Shown here piece after piece: positions 33,537-42,209 of a stretch of 64,000 bases of DNA. The stretch's first letter is position 1. Each line of letters starts with the position of its first letter. The stretch lies in contig CAZYTM010000002.1 in assembly GCA_964649725.1 (NCBI GenBank), forward strand, positions 372,001-436,000, read 5' to 3'. The DNA is from CAZYTM01 sp964649725 (GTDB taxonomy: Bacteria; Desulfobacterota; Desulfuromonadia; Geobacterales; Geobacteraceae). The position numbers and the translations under genes were made by a program. The notes under the pieces were generated by a model. It did not search any database. It had not been told where the DNA came from and worked only from the letters and a program-made list of their open reading frames with translations.

Positions 33537-33648
33537 TGAGTCTCCTCCCAGTCAATTACAGTAATTTATTGAAACGCTGCAACCCTGTATTGTTCCGTTT
33601 TGATAAAAAAACTTCAGTCATGTTTTAGCAATAATAAAACTGTTTTTT

Positions 33649-33677
33649 ATAATACCGTAGAGTAATGGTCAATTCAA
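33649..33677 (-). promoter_or_regulatory. Sigma-70 promoter for ackA
   Basis: Minus strand TTGAAT, 17 bases, TATTAT. Transcription would start near 33642, giving a leader of about 105 nt. Confidence 0.65.
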
Positions 33678-33704
33678 GTTTTTTATAACTAAAAAATTTA
33701 CTAC

Positions 33705-33727
33705 TGCTATGGCGCATTGCCATAGCA
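33705..33727. repeat. Perfect inverted repeat upstream of ackA
   Basis: Nine-base arms TGCTATGGC and GCCATAGCA around a five-base loop, 28 bp upstream of the ackA -35 element. The position fits an operator or activator site; no regulator is identified. Confidence 0.5.
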
Positions 33728-33996
33728 GCTTCGGGGACTTCTCAAAACCTGAGTATTACCCCTTGCACTGATTACTCACCGGAAACGAAAAATGCCAGCA
33801 AGGATAATTACGCAAACAGGCAAGCTGTTGGTATCAGCAATAAATTTCTGTTTCACCAGATCGAATGCAGCGTTTATTCCATGCGACCAGAGAGCGCAAT
33901 TTTCATAAACCTTTCTGCTGGACATTTTAAAATGCTTATGCTAGTTAAAGATATAAATCGTATACAAAAAAATTTTCAATAAAGGAGGTGACAAAA

Positions 33997-34170
33997 TTGA
34001 CTCATTTGATTAACGCGGAAGATTGCACCAACTGCGGCGCCTGTGACGAATCTTGCCCAGTACAATCCATCAGTGAAGTAGGTGACAAGCGGATTATCGA
34101 TCCGGAGACCTGCATCGACTGTGGTGCCTGTGTAGATACTTGCCCGGTGAGTGCTATTGCAGCAGCTTAA
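33997..34170 (+). CDS. 2[4Fe-4S] ferredoxin (TTG start)
   Basis: 57 residues with two CxxCxxCxxxCP clusters (CTNCGACDESCPV and CIDCGACVDTCPV), the clostridial-type bicluster ferredoxin. AAAGGAGG followed by eight bases places initiation at TTG 33997, giving MTHLINAEDC, the usual family N-terminus. The in-frame GTG at 33988 is part of the Shine-Dalgarno sequence itself and cannot serve as start. It stands alone with its own terminator. A low-potential electron carrier, possibly serving nitrogenase or other ferredoxin-linked enzymes; the partner cannot be told from context. Confidence 0.95.
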   Translation: MTHLINAEDCTNCGACDESCPVQSISEVGDKRIIDPETCIDCGACVDTCPVSAIAAA

Positions 34171-34195
34171 GTTTTTTGCAGCATCATATTGAATA

Positions 34196-34228
34196 CAGGC
34201 GACGGTTATCCGTCGCCTGTTCTTTTTC
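34196..34228 (+). terminator. Terminator after the ferredoxin
   Basis: CAGGCGACGG-TTAT-CCGTCGCCTG followed by TTCTTTTTC. Confidence 0.9.
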
Positions 34229-34240
34229 TGGCACAATAAA

Positions 34241-34270
34241 AAAAGACCGGCCTCACCGCACCGGTCTTCT
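34241..34270 (-). terminator. Terminator of the zinc-ribbon protein gene
   Basis: Minus strand AGACCGG, a ten-base loop, CCGGTCT followed by TTTTTT, 26 bp past the stop at 34296. Confidence 0.85.
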
Positions 34271-34295
34271 CTTCTTTTGTATATATCGACTGACG

Positions 34296-36398
34296 CTACT
34301 GGCTGGCCACTGTCGAACCTGACACCTCGATGCCAAACTCAGCCGCATCTTTTGGCGGAGCGTTGAAAACCACCACGAAAGGTATCCCCTTCCCGGGCTG
34401 AACACTCATATTGGCAAGCGAATCGCCAAACTGGTTGTTCATGACTGCATCGATCTTTGCCAGCGGCAAGGTCTGCAGCTGTTCTTTGGTCAATGAATTA
34501 CCACAGTACGCTATTTTCTGCTGCACCACTTCACCCTTGGCACCGAACAGAACCACTTTGACCTGTATCGAGGCACGTGCCTTCTTGAAGCCGTTAACCG
34601 CTTCACCCGTCACCACAAAAAGCTCCCCGGCCTCCTTGTTATTGTGGAACTCGCCAACCGGATTGCGGATGGTTATCTTTTCGATCTCCTTCTGTTCCTT
34701 ACCGAGCCATTTACTGACAAATCCTAAACTAGCCGGAAGCTGCTCCCCTTTAAAGAGAAAGAACCCGACCCCGGCCAGAGCCAGAATAATTACCGCAACT
34801 ATTGCCGTCAGAGCTATTGGCAGGGCAGATGCGCCCTTGCGTCGGGAAGTGATAGAGAGAGGTGGCATCTCATCTTCAGGTGCAGGGATAGGTGTCGATC
34901 CTGCTGCTGCAGCCCCCCCCTTGGCTCCTGCTGCAGCTGCAACAGCTGCAGCGGTGGCAACTGCCGCAGCACCAGCCACGACAGCTCCGGTTGCTGCATT
35001 GTCAGCCTTTTCCGCATCGTCTCCCCAGACGACTGCCGGCGGTGATGGCTTAGCCGGCGCCGTTTCGCCGAAATCTAGTGCGCCAAAATCGAGCGGTTCC
35101 ATCTCCTGACCACCCTTATCAGTTGCAATAGACTCTGCTGAAGCTGGATCGGATGCTGTGGCTGAACTGGAGAAATCGACCGTATCGTTACCAAATGATG
35201 GCTCTGCTGCAATATCCGCAAAGAGCTCTTCATGATTGTCATTGGCCGTCATTTCAGTATCGAAAAGTGGTGGCGGCTGGTCTGCAGGGGCGGGATTAAA
35301 ATCGTCCATGACAAAAGAGCTGGAAAGATCTGCTGCCGTAATTGAACCCTGCTCGCCTGCTGAAATATCAGCGGTTGCCAGAGTGCCGAAATCGAGCGGC
35401 TCATTACCGCCGCCGGTTGGAGCGGCAGCAACATCGGTCTCAAAAGAGAAGAGATCTTCACCGCCATCCTGAAGAGGCGGCTCTGTTTTCGCTGTAGCAT
35501 CAGGTGCAAGCTCGCCAAAATCAAGGGGCATTGCCTCCTGCTCATTTACAGCCGCTGCTGCCGCCGGCTGGTCTATAACTGCCAGCGGCTCATCTTCGAA
35601 ACTGAATTCATTGTTGCCAAAGCCGTCTGCTTCCGACTGAACAGCGTCTGCCGGCTTTGCTTCTGCCACCGCCATCTCTGGCTCTGCCCCAAGCGGCACT
35701 TCGCCAAAGGAGAAGGATTCGGCATCGAAATCAGCTGTTGCTGCAGATGCCGGCGGAAGCTCAGCAGAAGCTGCCGCTGCCGGAGCTTCAGCAAAAGTGA
35801 AGTCGCCGGCATCGAACTCATCTGTCGCAGCTGGTACAGCAGCACGCCCGGTTTCTGTTGCTGGCTCTTCACCAAAACTGAACTCGCTGGAGTCGAATTC
35901 GGCCGGTTGTTGCTGGCTTGCCGGAGCTGCTGCAGGGGGCTCTGCTGCAACCGTCTCTTCTCCGAAAGAGAAGGCGCTGAGATCGAACTCATCCGTAGCT
36001 GGCGGAGCCTCGGCAACTGGCGATGATACTTTAGGCGGTACTGTTTCTGCTGCCTGAGCCGGCTCAGGGTCAGCAAAATTGAAATCGAATTCATCTGCCG
36101 CAGCCGGAGGAGTTGCAGCAGCAACAACCGGGAGGTCCTCAGCAGGAGCCATCGGCGGCGGCGCTACAGCAGCAGCCACCTCTTCCACAGGCTTCGCTGC
36201 GCCCCCTTCTGCTGCAGGGGCAACCTGCGTACCAAGCCCGCTCAGGATGGAGTCGAAGTCGGCTTCCTCCTGCGGAGCCTCTTTCTTCACCACAAAGACC
36301 TGCTTGCACTTTGAACAGCGGACTTTGGTACCGCTCTCCTTGATCTTGGCATCGTCAAGTTTGAACCTGGTGCTGCACTGATCGCATTGGACTATCAT
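34296..36398 (-). CDS. Zinc-ribbon (MJ0042-type) membrane protein with acidic repeats and DUF3426-like C-terminus
   Basis: 700 residues. The N-terminal finger (VQCDQCSTRFKLDD...VRCSKCKQVF) is of the MJ0042 type. Residues 45-470 are Ala/Glu/Pro-rich and contain at least six degenerate units built on FD-x3-FSFGE-x-P. A single membrane helix (ALPIALTAIVAVIILALAGVGFFLF) follows at about 530, then a compact C-terminal domain (IRNPVGEFHNNKEAGELFVVTGEAVN) like DUF3426. Such proteins are common in Myxococcota and Desulfuromonadota; the role is unknown. The start at 36398 follows GGGAGGG. Confidence 0.8.
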   Translation of the reverse strand: MIVQCDQCSTRFKLDDAKIKESGTKVRCSKCKQVFVVKKEAPQEEADFDSILSGLGTQVAPAAEGGAAKPVEEVAAAVAPPPMAPAEDLPVVAAATPPAAADEFDFNFADPEPAQAAETVPPKVSSPVAEAPPATDEFDLSAFSFGEETVAAEPPAAAPASQQQPAEFDSSEFSFGEEPATETGRAAVPAATDEFDAGDFTFAEAPAAAASAELPPASAATADFDAESFSFGEVPLGAEPEMAVAEAKPADAVQSEADGFGNNEFSFEDEPLAVIDQPAAAAAVNEQEAMPLDFGELAPDATAKTEPPLQDGGEDLFSFETDVAAAPTGGGNEPLDFGTLATADISAGEQGSITAADLSSSFVMDDFNPAPADQPPPLFDTEMTANDNHEELFADIAAEPSFGNDTVDFSSSATASDPASAESIATDKGGQEMEPLDFGALDFGETAPAKPSPPAVVWGDDAEKADNAATGAVVAGAAAVATAAAVAAAAGAKGGAAAAGSTPIPAPEDEMPPLSITSRRKGASALPIALTAIVAVIILALAGVGFFLFKGEQLPASLGFVSKWLGKEQKEIEKITIRNPVGEFHNNKEAGELFVVTGEAVNGFKKARASIQVKVVLFGAKGEVVQQKIAYCGNSLTKEQLQTLPLAKIDAVMNNQFGDSLANMSVQPGKGIPFVVVFNAPPKDAAEFGIEVSGSTVASQ

Positions 36399-36429
36399 CA
36401 AGCCCTCCCCAGGGGAATTAATATCAAAT

Positions 36430-36945
36430 CTATTCTATTTCATAGACTGCCGGCAGTTCCCGGTAACGACCGTCAACATCGAGGCCAAAACCGACCATGA
36501 ATCCAGCTTTGCTGCTGATCCCAACATAATCGACAGGGACTGTCACCTGCCGCCGCGCCGGTTTGTCAAGCAGGGTGCAGACCTTCAGAGAAGAAGGTTT
36601 CTCTGCCTGCAAAAGCGCAAGCAGGTAAGACAGGGTCAAACCGGTATCGATGATATCCTCCAGCACCAGCAGATGACGTCCCGTTACCGGTAACTCCAGC
36701 TCTTTAGTCAGCCGGACGTTGCCGGTCGTCTGCTGCCCGTTATAGCTCGTGAGTTTGACGAAATCGATTGTCAGCGGCATACGGAGCTGACGCACCAGAT
36801 CGGCGGCAAAGATAAACGCCCCGTTGAGGACGACGACCAGGTGCAGCTCTTTGCCCGCATAATCCCTGTTCAGTTCATCTGCCAGTCGCTGGATCGTTGC
36901 GGCTATTTCATCCTCTTGGTAAAGAAGGCGCCGGCACATTTGCAT
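36430..36945 (-). CDS. hpt: Hypoxanthine phosphoribosyltransferase
   Basis: 171 residues. It salvages hypoxanthine and guanine with PRPP. The PRPP motif VLEDIIDTGLTLSYLL is complete, and the VVVLNGAFIFAADLVRQL and DFVKLTSY segments match the family. ATGs at codons 1 and 3 are both possible; there is no strong ribosome binding site. Same strand as the zinc-ribbon gene, 31 bp upstream of it, so the two may be co-transcribed. Confidence 0.93.
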   Translation of the reverse strand: MQMCRRLLYQEDEIAATIQRLADELNRDYAGKELHLVVVLNGAFIFAADLVRQLRMPLTIDFVKLTSYNGQQTTGNVRLTKELELPVTGRHLLVLEDIIDTGLTLSYLLALLQAEKPSSLKVCTLLDKPARRQVTVPVDYVGISSKAGFMVGFGLDVDGRYRELPAVYEIE

Positions 36946-37093
36946 TTCACAGCCATAAAACCGCTTCAGTGTTGGAATTTATCAATGTTTCTATATCAGA
37001 AAGGGTCCAGTCTGTCAATTCTTTCTAGCCTCGCCAGTTACTGTATGCTATATAAATGATAACCATAAGCAAAAATTTCATCAGGAGCAGGCC

Positions 37094-37789
37094 ATGCCTA
37101 TCAAGCTACCATTATCAGCCGCACTCTTTATCTGCCTCAGCCTGACCCTTTCGCAGGTTGCCGCTGCCGCACCACGGATCATTGTCGAACAGCCTGTATT
37201 CGACTTCGGTACTGTTCGCCAGGGGCGTAAGGTCGACCATAATTTCGTGGTCCGCAACAGGGGGGATGCCCCGCTGGTTATCGAAAAGACCAGGTCCTCC
37301 TGCGGCTGTACCGTTGCCAATGTAACGGCTCGTTCCATCCCTCCAGGGAGCAGCGGTGAGATCAAGATCACCTTCGACTCAGCCAACTTCGCCGGTAAGA
37401 TCGAAAAGACTATCGCCCTCGACGTCAATGACCCGCAGACCCCTACCACCACCCTGGTAATCAGAGGTGTAATTACCGAAGAGCTGGTGATATCTCCACG
37501 GCAGCTCAATCTCGGCACCCTTAAAGGTGGGACCAGCAGGGATGCAACCATCAGCATCGAGAACCGTGGCGACCGGCCGGTGCGGCTGACCGGTTTTACC
37601 TCCTCGGCAGCATCACTGGTGGTAAAGGGGAAGCCAGCGCAATTGCAGCCGGGGCAGTCTGCCAGCATCACCGTCACAGCGGCACCCCGCAGCGAAGACC
37701 GCTACCTGAACGGCAACATAATCGTCGCTACCGACAATCAGGCCAGACCCAACATCATCATCCCTGTATTCGGCTCGGTAGCCCGCTAG
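37094..37789 (+). CDS. Exported DUF1573 (ASH/Ig-like) protein
   Basis: 231 residues. A signal peptide (LSAALFICLSLTLSQVAAAA) precedes a DUF1573 domain (FDFGTVRQGRKVDHNFVVRNRGDAPLVIEKTRSSCGCTVA) and a second similar Ig-like domain. The CGC motif is typical. Function unknown, periplasmic. CAGGAGCAGG upstream supports the start. Confidence 0.85.
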   Translation: MPIKLPLSAALFICLSLTLSQVAAAAPRIIVEQPVFDFGTVRQGRKVDHNFVVRNRGDAPLVIEKTRSSCGCTVANVTARSIPPGSSGEIKITFDSANFAGKIEKTIALDVNDPQTPTTTLVIRGVITEELVISPRQLNLGTLKGGTSRDATISIENRGDRPVRLTGFTSSAASLVVKGKPAQLQPGQSASITVTAAPRSEDRYLNGNIIVATDNQARPNIIIPVFGSVAR

Positions 37790-37799
37790 AAAGAGCCGG

Positions 37800-38648
37800 C
37801 TAGTTCTTCTTCAGCTCCTGATAGGCCCGCTCCAGATTGATCTCAAAAAAGGTACGGTAGCCGGGCAATCGTTCGTGCTGGGGGAGCGAAAACCCTTTCT
37901 TTGTCTGCGCCAGGCTCTCACCCTTTTCCAGATGTCTCAGCACTTCTGTGAGAAAATCACGGAGAAAATCGCGAAACTTTAGCACCCCTCTGGTATCGGT
38001 GACCTTACCTACCCCAGGGACCACTGTCCGGGCTCCGATTGCCGCAAGAAGGTCAAGATTGACCACCCAGGCGCGCATCTGGCCATCGCCCATAAAACCG
38101 GCACTGTCGTTGAAAACCAGATCTGAAGCAAACAATATCCCTGCCTCGGGGAGCAGGAGAATCAGGTCCCCTTCGCTGTGACCGGCACCGGTATTGCTAA
38201 GGACAATGGTGGTGTCACCACGGACCAGCGTCAGCCCCTTGTCAAAAAAGGTTGCCGAGTTCCGCTTCTCCCGGTATTCGCTCTTCAGTGCCTGCCATGC
38301 CTGCCAGGATGTCACCAGTTCGATATTTTTCGGCAGGTCGAGGTCGAGCGAATTATAGCCTCGGTGATGGTGCGTCAGGATCACGTAGCGGATCGGGAGG
38401 GGGGTGATCTTGGCAATTTCAGCCTGCAACTCCTTCATCCCCTCGGCAGTGAAATGTGCCCCGGCAAGTATCACCTGATAATCGGTCAGGATTATCAGCG
38501 CATTGCTGGCTGCCTTGCTCCCTGGCAATGCAACCGCAGCATAGGTGTAGCCGGACAGCTTCTGGATGTCGTAATTGGCAGTCGGGACAGCCTGGATCGG
38601 CACGTACAGGGAAGAAGCCAGTATCAGTGTGGCGACAATGAATTTCAT
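37800..38648 (-). CDS. Exported metallo-beta-lactamase-fold protein with degenerate metal motif
   Basis: 282 residues with a signal peptide (FIVATLILASSLYVPIQA). The overall MBL layout is visible: the HxHxDH position reads THHHRGYNS, so the Asp-His pair is replaced by Gly-Tyr, while the later His (GAGHSEGD) and Asp (ASDLVFND) are kept. It resembles quinoprotein relay (SoxH-like) MBL proteins. Catalysis may use a single metal or be lost. Convergent with the DUF1573 gene. Confidence 0.75.
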   Translation of the reverse strand: MKFIVATLILASSLYVPIQAVPTANYDIQKLSGYTYAAVALPGSKAASNALIILTDYQVILAGAHFTAEGMKELQAEIAKITPLPIRYVILTHHHRGYNSLDLDLPKNIELVTSWQAWQALKSEYREKRNSATFFDKGLTLVRGDTTIVLSNTGAGHSEGDLILLLPEAGILFASDLVFNDSAGFMGDGQMRAWVVNLDLLAAIGARTVVPGVGKVTDTRGVLKFRDFLRDFLTEVLRHLEKGESLAQTKKGFSLPQHERLPGYRTFFEINLERAYQELKKN

Positions 38649-38749
38649 CGAGCGACTCCAGATTTTTTTCTCATATTAGCAAAACCGGCCGGCAAGTAAC
38701 AGTTTTTTGCCGCCAGTGAGCATCTGCCAGGGCTCTGCGCATTAAGCTC

Positions 38750-38778
38750 TTGAGTTAAGCGGCAAAATGTAGTAGATA
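38750..38778 (+). promoter_or_regulatory. Promoter of tRNA-Arg
   Basis: TTGAGT, 17 bases, TAGATA, ending 11 bp before the tRNA 5' end. Confidence 0.5.
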
Positions 38779-38789
38779 ATAAGTTCTGC

Positions 38790-38866
38790 GGGCGGTTAGC
38801 TCAGATGGATAGAGTACAGGCCTCCGAAGCCTGGGGTCGTGGGTTCGAATCCCATGCCGCCCGCCA
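38790..38866 (+). tRNA. tRNA-Arg (anticodon CCG)
   Basis: 77 nt cloverleaf. Acceptor GGGCGGT pairs with GCCGCCC, followed by discriminator G and an encoded CCA. The D arm starts GCTC, the anticodon stem CAGGC/GCCTG encloses loop CTCCGAA with anticodon CCG (38824-38826), and the T loop is TTCGAAT. It reads CGG codons. Confidence 0.97.
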
Positions 38867-38908
38867 ATAAACTGATTTCCTGTTAAGTTAGTTCAGCAAA
38901 ATACTTTT

Positions 38909-38954
38909 GATAAACGAACAGGCCACCTCCATTGAGACGGCCTGTTCGTTTATC
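38909..38954. terminator. Long hairpin between tRNA-Arg and the convergent kinase gene
   Basis: GATAAACGAACAGGCC and GGCCTGTTCGTTTATC form a perfect 16-base stem with a 14-base loop. It probably ends both convergent transcripts, although T tracts are short. Confidence 0.7.
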
Positions 38955-38980
38955 TCCCTTATCACCACCGCATCGACTGC

Positions 38981-40621
38981 TCAAGGGAGGGTAAAGTAGA
39001 TTGTCGCCCCCTTGCCGACCTCCCCTTCGCCCCAGACCCTGCCGCCATGCATCTGGACAATCCTCTGTACCGTTGCCAGACCGATGCCGGTACCGTCGAA
39101 CTCATTCCCATGCAGCCTTTGAAACGCGCCGAACAGTTTTTCCGCATACTTCATATCGAACCCCACGCCATTGTCACGGACATAGATCACCTCTTCGCCG
39201 GCGATCATGCACCGGGCAAATTCGATCATTGCAGGATCCCTGCCGGCTGTGAATTTCCAGGAATTGCTGAGCAGGTTCTGCACTATCATATAGGCGAGGG
39301 TGCGATCGGCAAAAACGGTGATGCCGTCGGCGATGGTAAATGTGGCGCGCCGCTCCGGCTCGGACTCCTGGAGCATTACAGCCACATGTCTGGCCATCTC
39401 GGCAAGATCGACATGCTGCCTCTTCAAGGCTGACCGGGAGATGCGTGACAGGTCGAGCAGATCGTCGATCAGCTTCCCCATATGATTGCTGGCAGCACTG
39501 ATCCGGTCGAGATAATCCTGCCCCTGTGTATCGAGCAGAGCGACATACTCCTCCTTCAATATCCTGCTGAATCCGTTCAGGTGCCGAAGCGGTGCCCGCA
39601 GGTCATGGGAGATGGAGTAGCTGAAAGATTCCAGTTCGCGGTTCTTGTTACGCAGTTCGTTATTTGCCGCTTCGAGTTCCCTGGTCCGCTCGTCGATCCG
39701 CTGCTCAAGCTCCAGATTGAGCCGCAGCACCTCCTCTTCAGCCCTTTTCCGCGCAGTTATATCTTCAGCAGAGACAACCAGATTTTTAATCGATCTGCCG
39801 GAGAATATCGGCGCCGCACCACAGACAACGGTGAAACTGGAAGCATCCCGAGACCTGATCTCCGCTTCAAAGTAACTCATCGGCACAAGCCGCTCCCAGA
39901 GCATGCGCAACTGCTCCTCTATGAAGGGGACCTGCTGCTCGACAAAGAGTTCCGGCAGCTGCCGGCCAGAGAGCTCATCTGCTGCAATGCCGCAGAAGAT
40001 ACCTGCCTGCCGGTTGGCCATGACGATCGACTGCTCAGGATTTATGACAAATATCGCGTTGGTGCTGCTCGCCATGATCTTGGCAAGGAATTCATTCGAC
40101 TCCCGGAGCGCGTTTTCAGCCTGCTCCACTGCGCTGAGCGGCAGTATGCGGAGAGTGATGAACAGAGTCGCCCCGAGGAATATGCCGAACATTGCCACCA
40201 GTACCGTTTTCAACATCAGGTCGTTGTAACTGGTGACAATCTCCATCCGGGCGACCGGCTCTCCTGCTGCAGATATAGTCTGAGCCCGTCTGACCAGCGG
40301 CTGCCGGAGTTCCTCCCTGCTGACGGCGATCTCTTCCCCCCTCATGTCAAGCAGTCGCCGGAGCTCCTTCCGTCCTGCCAGCGGACGACGCGCCAGCAGT
40401 TCATCGAGGCGGTATGTCTCATAACGCCACAACTCGGGGTTGGCGACAATCAGCCTGGCGACCATGGCGGCATTTATCTCTGCTTCTGCCTCCAGCTTGC
40501 CGGTGAGGTTCTGGTAGCTCAAGGCAAAATAGCCGACCGGCAGCAGCAGCGCCACCAAAATCGCCAAGGTGAGGGTGATCACCGTTGTGATCCGGATTAT
40601 GCTGGTCGGTCCGTTAATCAT
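38981..40621 (-). CDS. Membrane histidine kinase with one PAS domain
   Basis: 546 residues. Helices at about 9-34 and 137-160 frame a periplasmic sensor region of about 100 residues. A PAS domain (about 175-295) is followed by HisKA with H339 (SYSISHDLRAPLRH) and HATPase_c ending GTGIGLATVQRIV. The kinase core is closely related to that of the large kinase at 6201-10064. Its ATG overlaps the TAA of the upstream PstS-like binding protein, so the two are made together. No response regulator is adjacent. Confidence 0.9.
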   Translation of the reverse strand: MINGPTSIIRITTVITLTLAILVALLLPVGYFALSYQNLTGKLEAEAEINAAMVARLIVANPELWRYETYRLDELLARRPLAGRKELRRLLDMRGEEIAVSREELRQPLVRRAQTISAAGEPVARMEIVTSYNDLMLKTVLVAMFGIFLGATLFITLRILPLSAVEQAENALRESNEFLAKIMASSTNAIFVINPEQSIVMANRQAGIFCGIAADELSGRQLPELFVEQQVPFIEEQLRMLWERLVPMSYFEAEIRSRDASSFTVVCGAAPIFSGRSIKNLVVSAEDITARKRAEEEVLRLNLELEQRIDERTRELEAANNELRNKNRELESFSYSISHDLRAPLRHLNGFSRILKEEYVALLDTQGQDYLDRISAASNHMGKLIDDLLDLSRISRSALKRQHVDLAEMARHVAVMLQESEPERRATFTIADGITVFADRTLAYMIVQNLLSNSWKFTAGRDPAMIEFARCMIAGEEVIYVRDNGVGFDMKYAEKLFGAFQRLHGNEFDGTGIGLATVQRIVQMHGGRVWGEGEVGKGATIYFTLP

Positions 40622-41463
40622 TACCAGGCTGCCGGCTGTTTCTCATCAGGTATTATCCCTCCGCTGGCGAGGATCTTTTTAGCCCTGGCTGACTTGAGGA
40701 AATCGACGAACTGCCGCATGGCCGGAGTCGTTTTGCCCGGGATGACCACTATCAGCAACTGCTTGGCGAGCGGATAGCGGTTGCTGCGCAGATTCTCCAG
40801 GGTCGGTTTCACCCCGTTGAAGGAGAGCAGCTTCCCTGCCAGTCTGTCATACTGGTACTGGGCCAGGGTGGTGGCGCCAATAGCGCCGCTGGTCCTGACG
40901 ACCAGTTCGTCCGACTCCTGGTCGGTCAGGGCATTCAACATGTCCGGCCGCTGCAACGCCATCTGCACCGCCCCGTTCAACTCCGGCGAAATCGCCTGGA
41001 GCAGCTTAGTATTGATGTCACCTGCCGGCCGCAGCACCAGACGTACCTGGCTGCCATTCGGCCACTTAAGCTGCGTGCCGTTATACAAAGCCACCAGCTC
41101 CTTGCCGGTGATGTTTGCCAGCGCTACATTTTTGTTGACCATAAAGACAAAGGGGGTCCGGGAGGAGAAGACCACTTTCGCCCCCTCTTTTTTCTCCTCC
41201 TCCTTGAGGGGGCGGGCGCTCAGGGCGATATCAAGGGCGCCGCTGTTCAGCGCCTTGAGCCCGCCGCTGCTGCCAAGACTGCTCATCACCTGCACCTTGA
41301 TGTCAGGATGTTCCTTTTCGAACTGCGTTGCCAACACCCGTACCATCCCCGAACCAGTGCCGCTGCCACCGACCCTGACAATAGTTTCTGCCGCCAGAAT
41401 CGCAGGACAGGACAGCCAACAACAGCTGTATACCAAGAGCATGCGAGCAATATTTGAGTACAT
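40621..41463 (-). CDS. PstS-like periplasmic substrate-binding protein
   Basis: 280 residues. A signal peptide (IARMLLVYSCCWLSCPAILA) precedes a PBP-type fold with VRVGGSGTGSGMVRVLATQFEK, SLGSSGGLKALNSGALDIALSARPL and a late SGAIGATTLAQYQYD segment, as in phosphate-binding proteins. There are no ABC permease or ATPase genes nearby. Translational coupling to a histidine kinase with a periplasmic domain suggests a ligand-sensing role. The start at 41463 follows GGGAGAGC. Confidence 0.85.
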   Translation of the reverse strand: MYSNIARMLLVYSCCWLSCPAILAAETIVRVGGSGTGSGMVRVLATQFEKEHPDIKVQVMSSLGSSGGLKALNSGALDIALSARPLKEEEKKEGAKVVFSSRTPFVFMVNKNVALANITGKELVALYNGTQLKWPNGSQVRLVLRPAGDINTKLLQAISPELNGAVQMALQRPDMLNALTDQESDELVVRTSGAIGATTLAQYQYDRLAGKLLSFNGVKPTLENLRSNRYPLAKQLLIVVIPGKTTPAMRQFVDFLKSARAKKILASGGIIPDEKQPAAW

Positions 41464-41675
41464 TCCAGCTCTCCCGATTTCATGGCACCGCTCATCATGG
41501 TGCAAGTCTATATTTTATCATAACCTATCGGCAGTATCATGGTGAACCAAGAATAAATATTTCAGCTCTCCTCCAGAGCAGTTTCTCAACACCCCCTCCC
41601 TCTGCGAACATAACTGGCAACCCCGTCTGCTCACTCCTCCCTGCAAAATTCTGCCGCTACGCTCAGTCAAGAAGC

Positions 41676-41711
41676 TTGACAGAACTCTATTTATCGTTAT
41701 CCTTCTGATAA
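41676..41711 (+). promoter_or_regulatory. Promoter with overlapping dyad for the Fur/Zur-like operon
   Basis: TTGACA, 16 bases, TATCCT. The dyad TTATC-CTTCT-GATAA (41697-41711) overlaps the -10 element, a position expected for an autoregulatory operator of the downstream Fur-family repressor. Confidence 0.5.
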
Positions 41712-41744
41712 AGAAAAATCATTTCCATTTAAGGAGCCAGCTGC

Positions 41745-42209
41745 ATGATGACGCAGCAATACGACCAGACTCTGCGGAGCATCAAGCTGAAGGCGACCCC
41801 GAAGAGAGTTGCCATCCTGAAACTGCTTGCTGCCACACCTACCTACGCCAGCCCGGAAGATATCTGGCACCAGCTGCAGGGGGAGTTCAGCAGCATCGGC
41901 CTGCCGACGGTCTACCGCAATCTGGAGGAGCTGGCCGAAGGTGGATTAGTGAGCAAGGTGATCCATCCCAACCGGCAGCTCTACTACTATCTATGTACCA
42001 ACCAGGAGCACCATCACCACTTCATCTGCCTCTCCTGCCGCCGCGTCGAAGACATGGCCGGCTGCTCCATGGCTGCCATCGAGCAGGATGTCCTGGCCCA
42101 GACCGGCGGGCAGGTCCTCTCCCATATCCTCCAGGTGAACGGACTCTGCCGTGATTGCGCCGATAGCAACTCCCGTCCCGGTGGAGCCCAGCTGCGGAGG
42201 GGGATATGA
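41745..42209 (+). CDS. Fur-family regulator (probably Zur)
   Basis: 154 residues. A winged-helix DNA-binding half (TPKRVAILKLLAATPTYASPEDIW, GLPTVYRNLEELAEGGLV) is followed by a metal-sensing half with HHHHFICLSCRRVEDM and a C-terminal CRDC pair (structural zinc). Its stop overlaps the znuA start, so it very likely controls the zinc-type ABC transporter that follows; hence Zur rather than iron Fur. AAGGAGC upstream. Confidence 0.85.
   Translation: MMTQQYDQTLRSIKLKATPKRVAILKLLAATPTYASPEDIWHQLQGEFSSIGLPTVYRNLEELAEGGLVSKVIHPNRQLYYYLCTNQEHHHHFICLSCRRVEDMAGCSMAAIEQDVLAQTGGQVLSHILQVNGLCRDCADSNSRPGGAQLRRGI

Larger units (their letters stand above)
33537..33996. other. AT-rich intergenic region between ackA and the ferredoxin
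   Basis: 460 bp with no credible gene. It holds the ackA promoter (33649-33677), a perfect inverted repeat TGCTATGGC-GCATT-GCCATAGCA at 33705-33727 that could be a regulator site, and a weak TGGACA-17-TAGTTA promoter candidate (33919-33947) before the ferredoxin. Nothing else stands out. Confidence 0.6.

Noticed and set aside
33988..33990. GTG as the ferredoxin start
   Set aside because: This GTG is the last part of the GGAGGTG Shine-Dalgarno sequence; TTG at 33997 has correct spacing.
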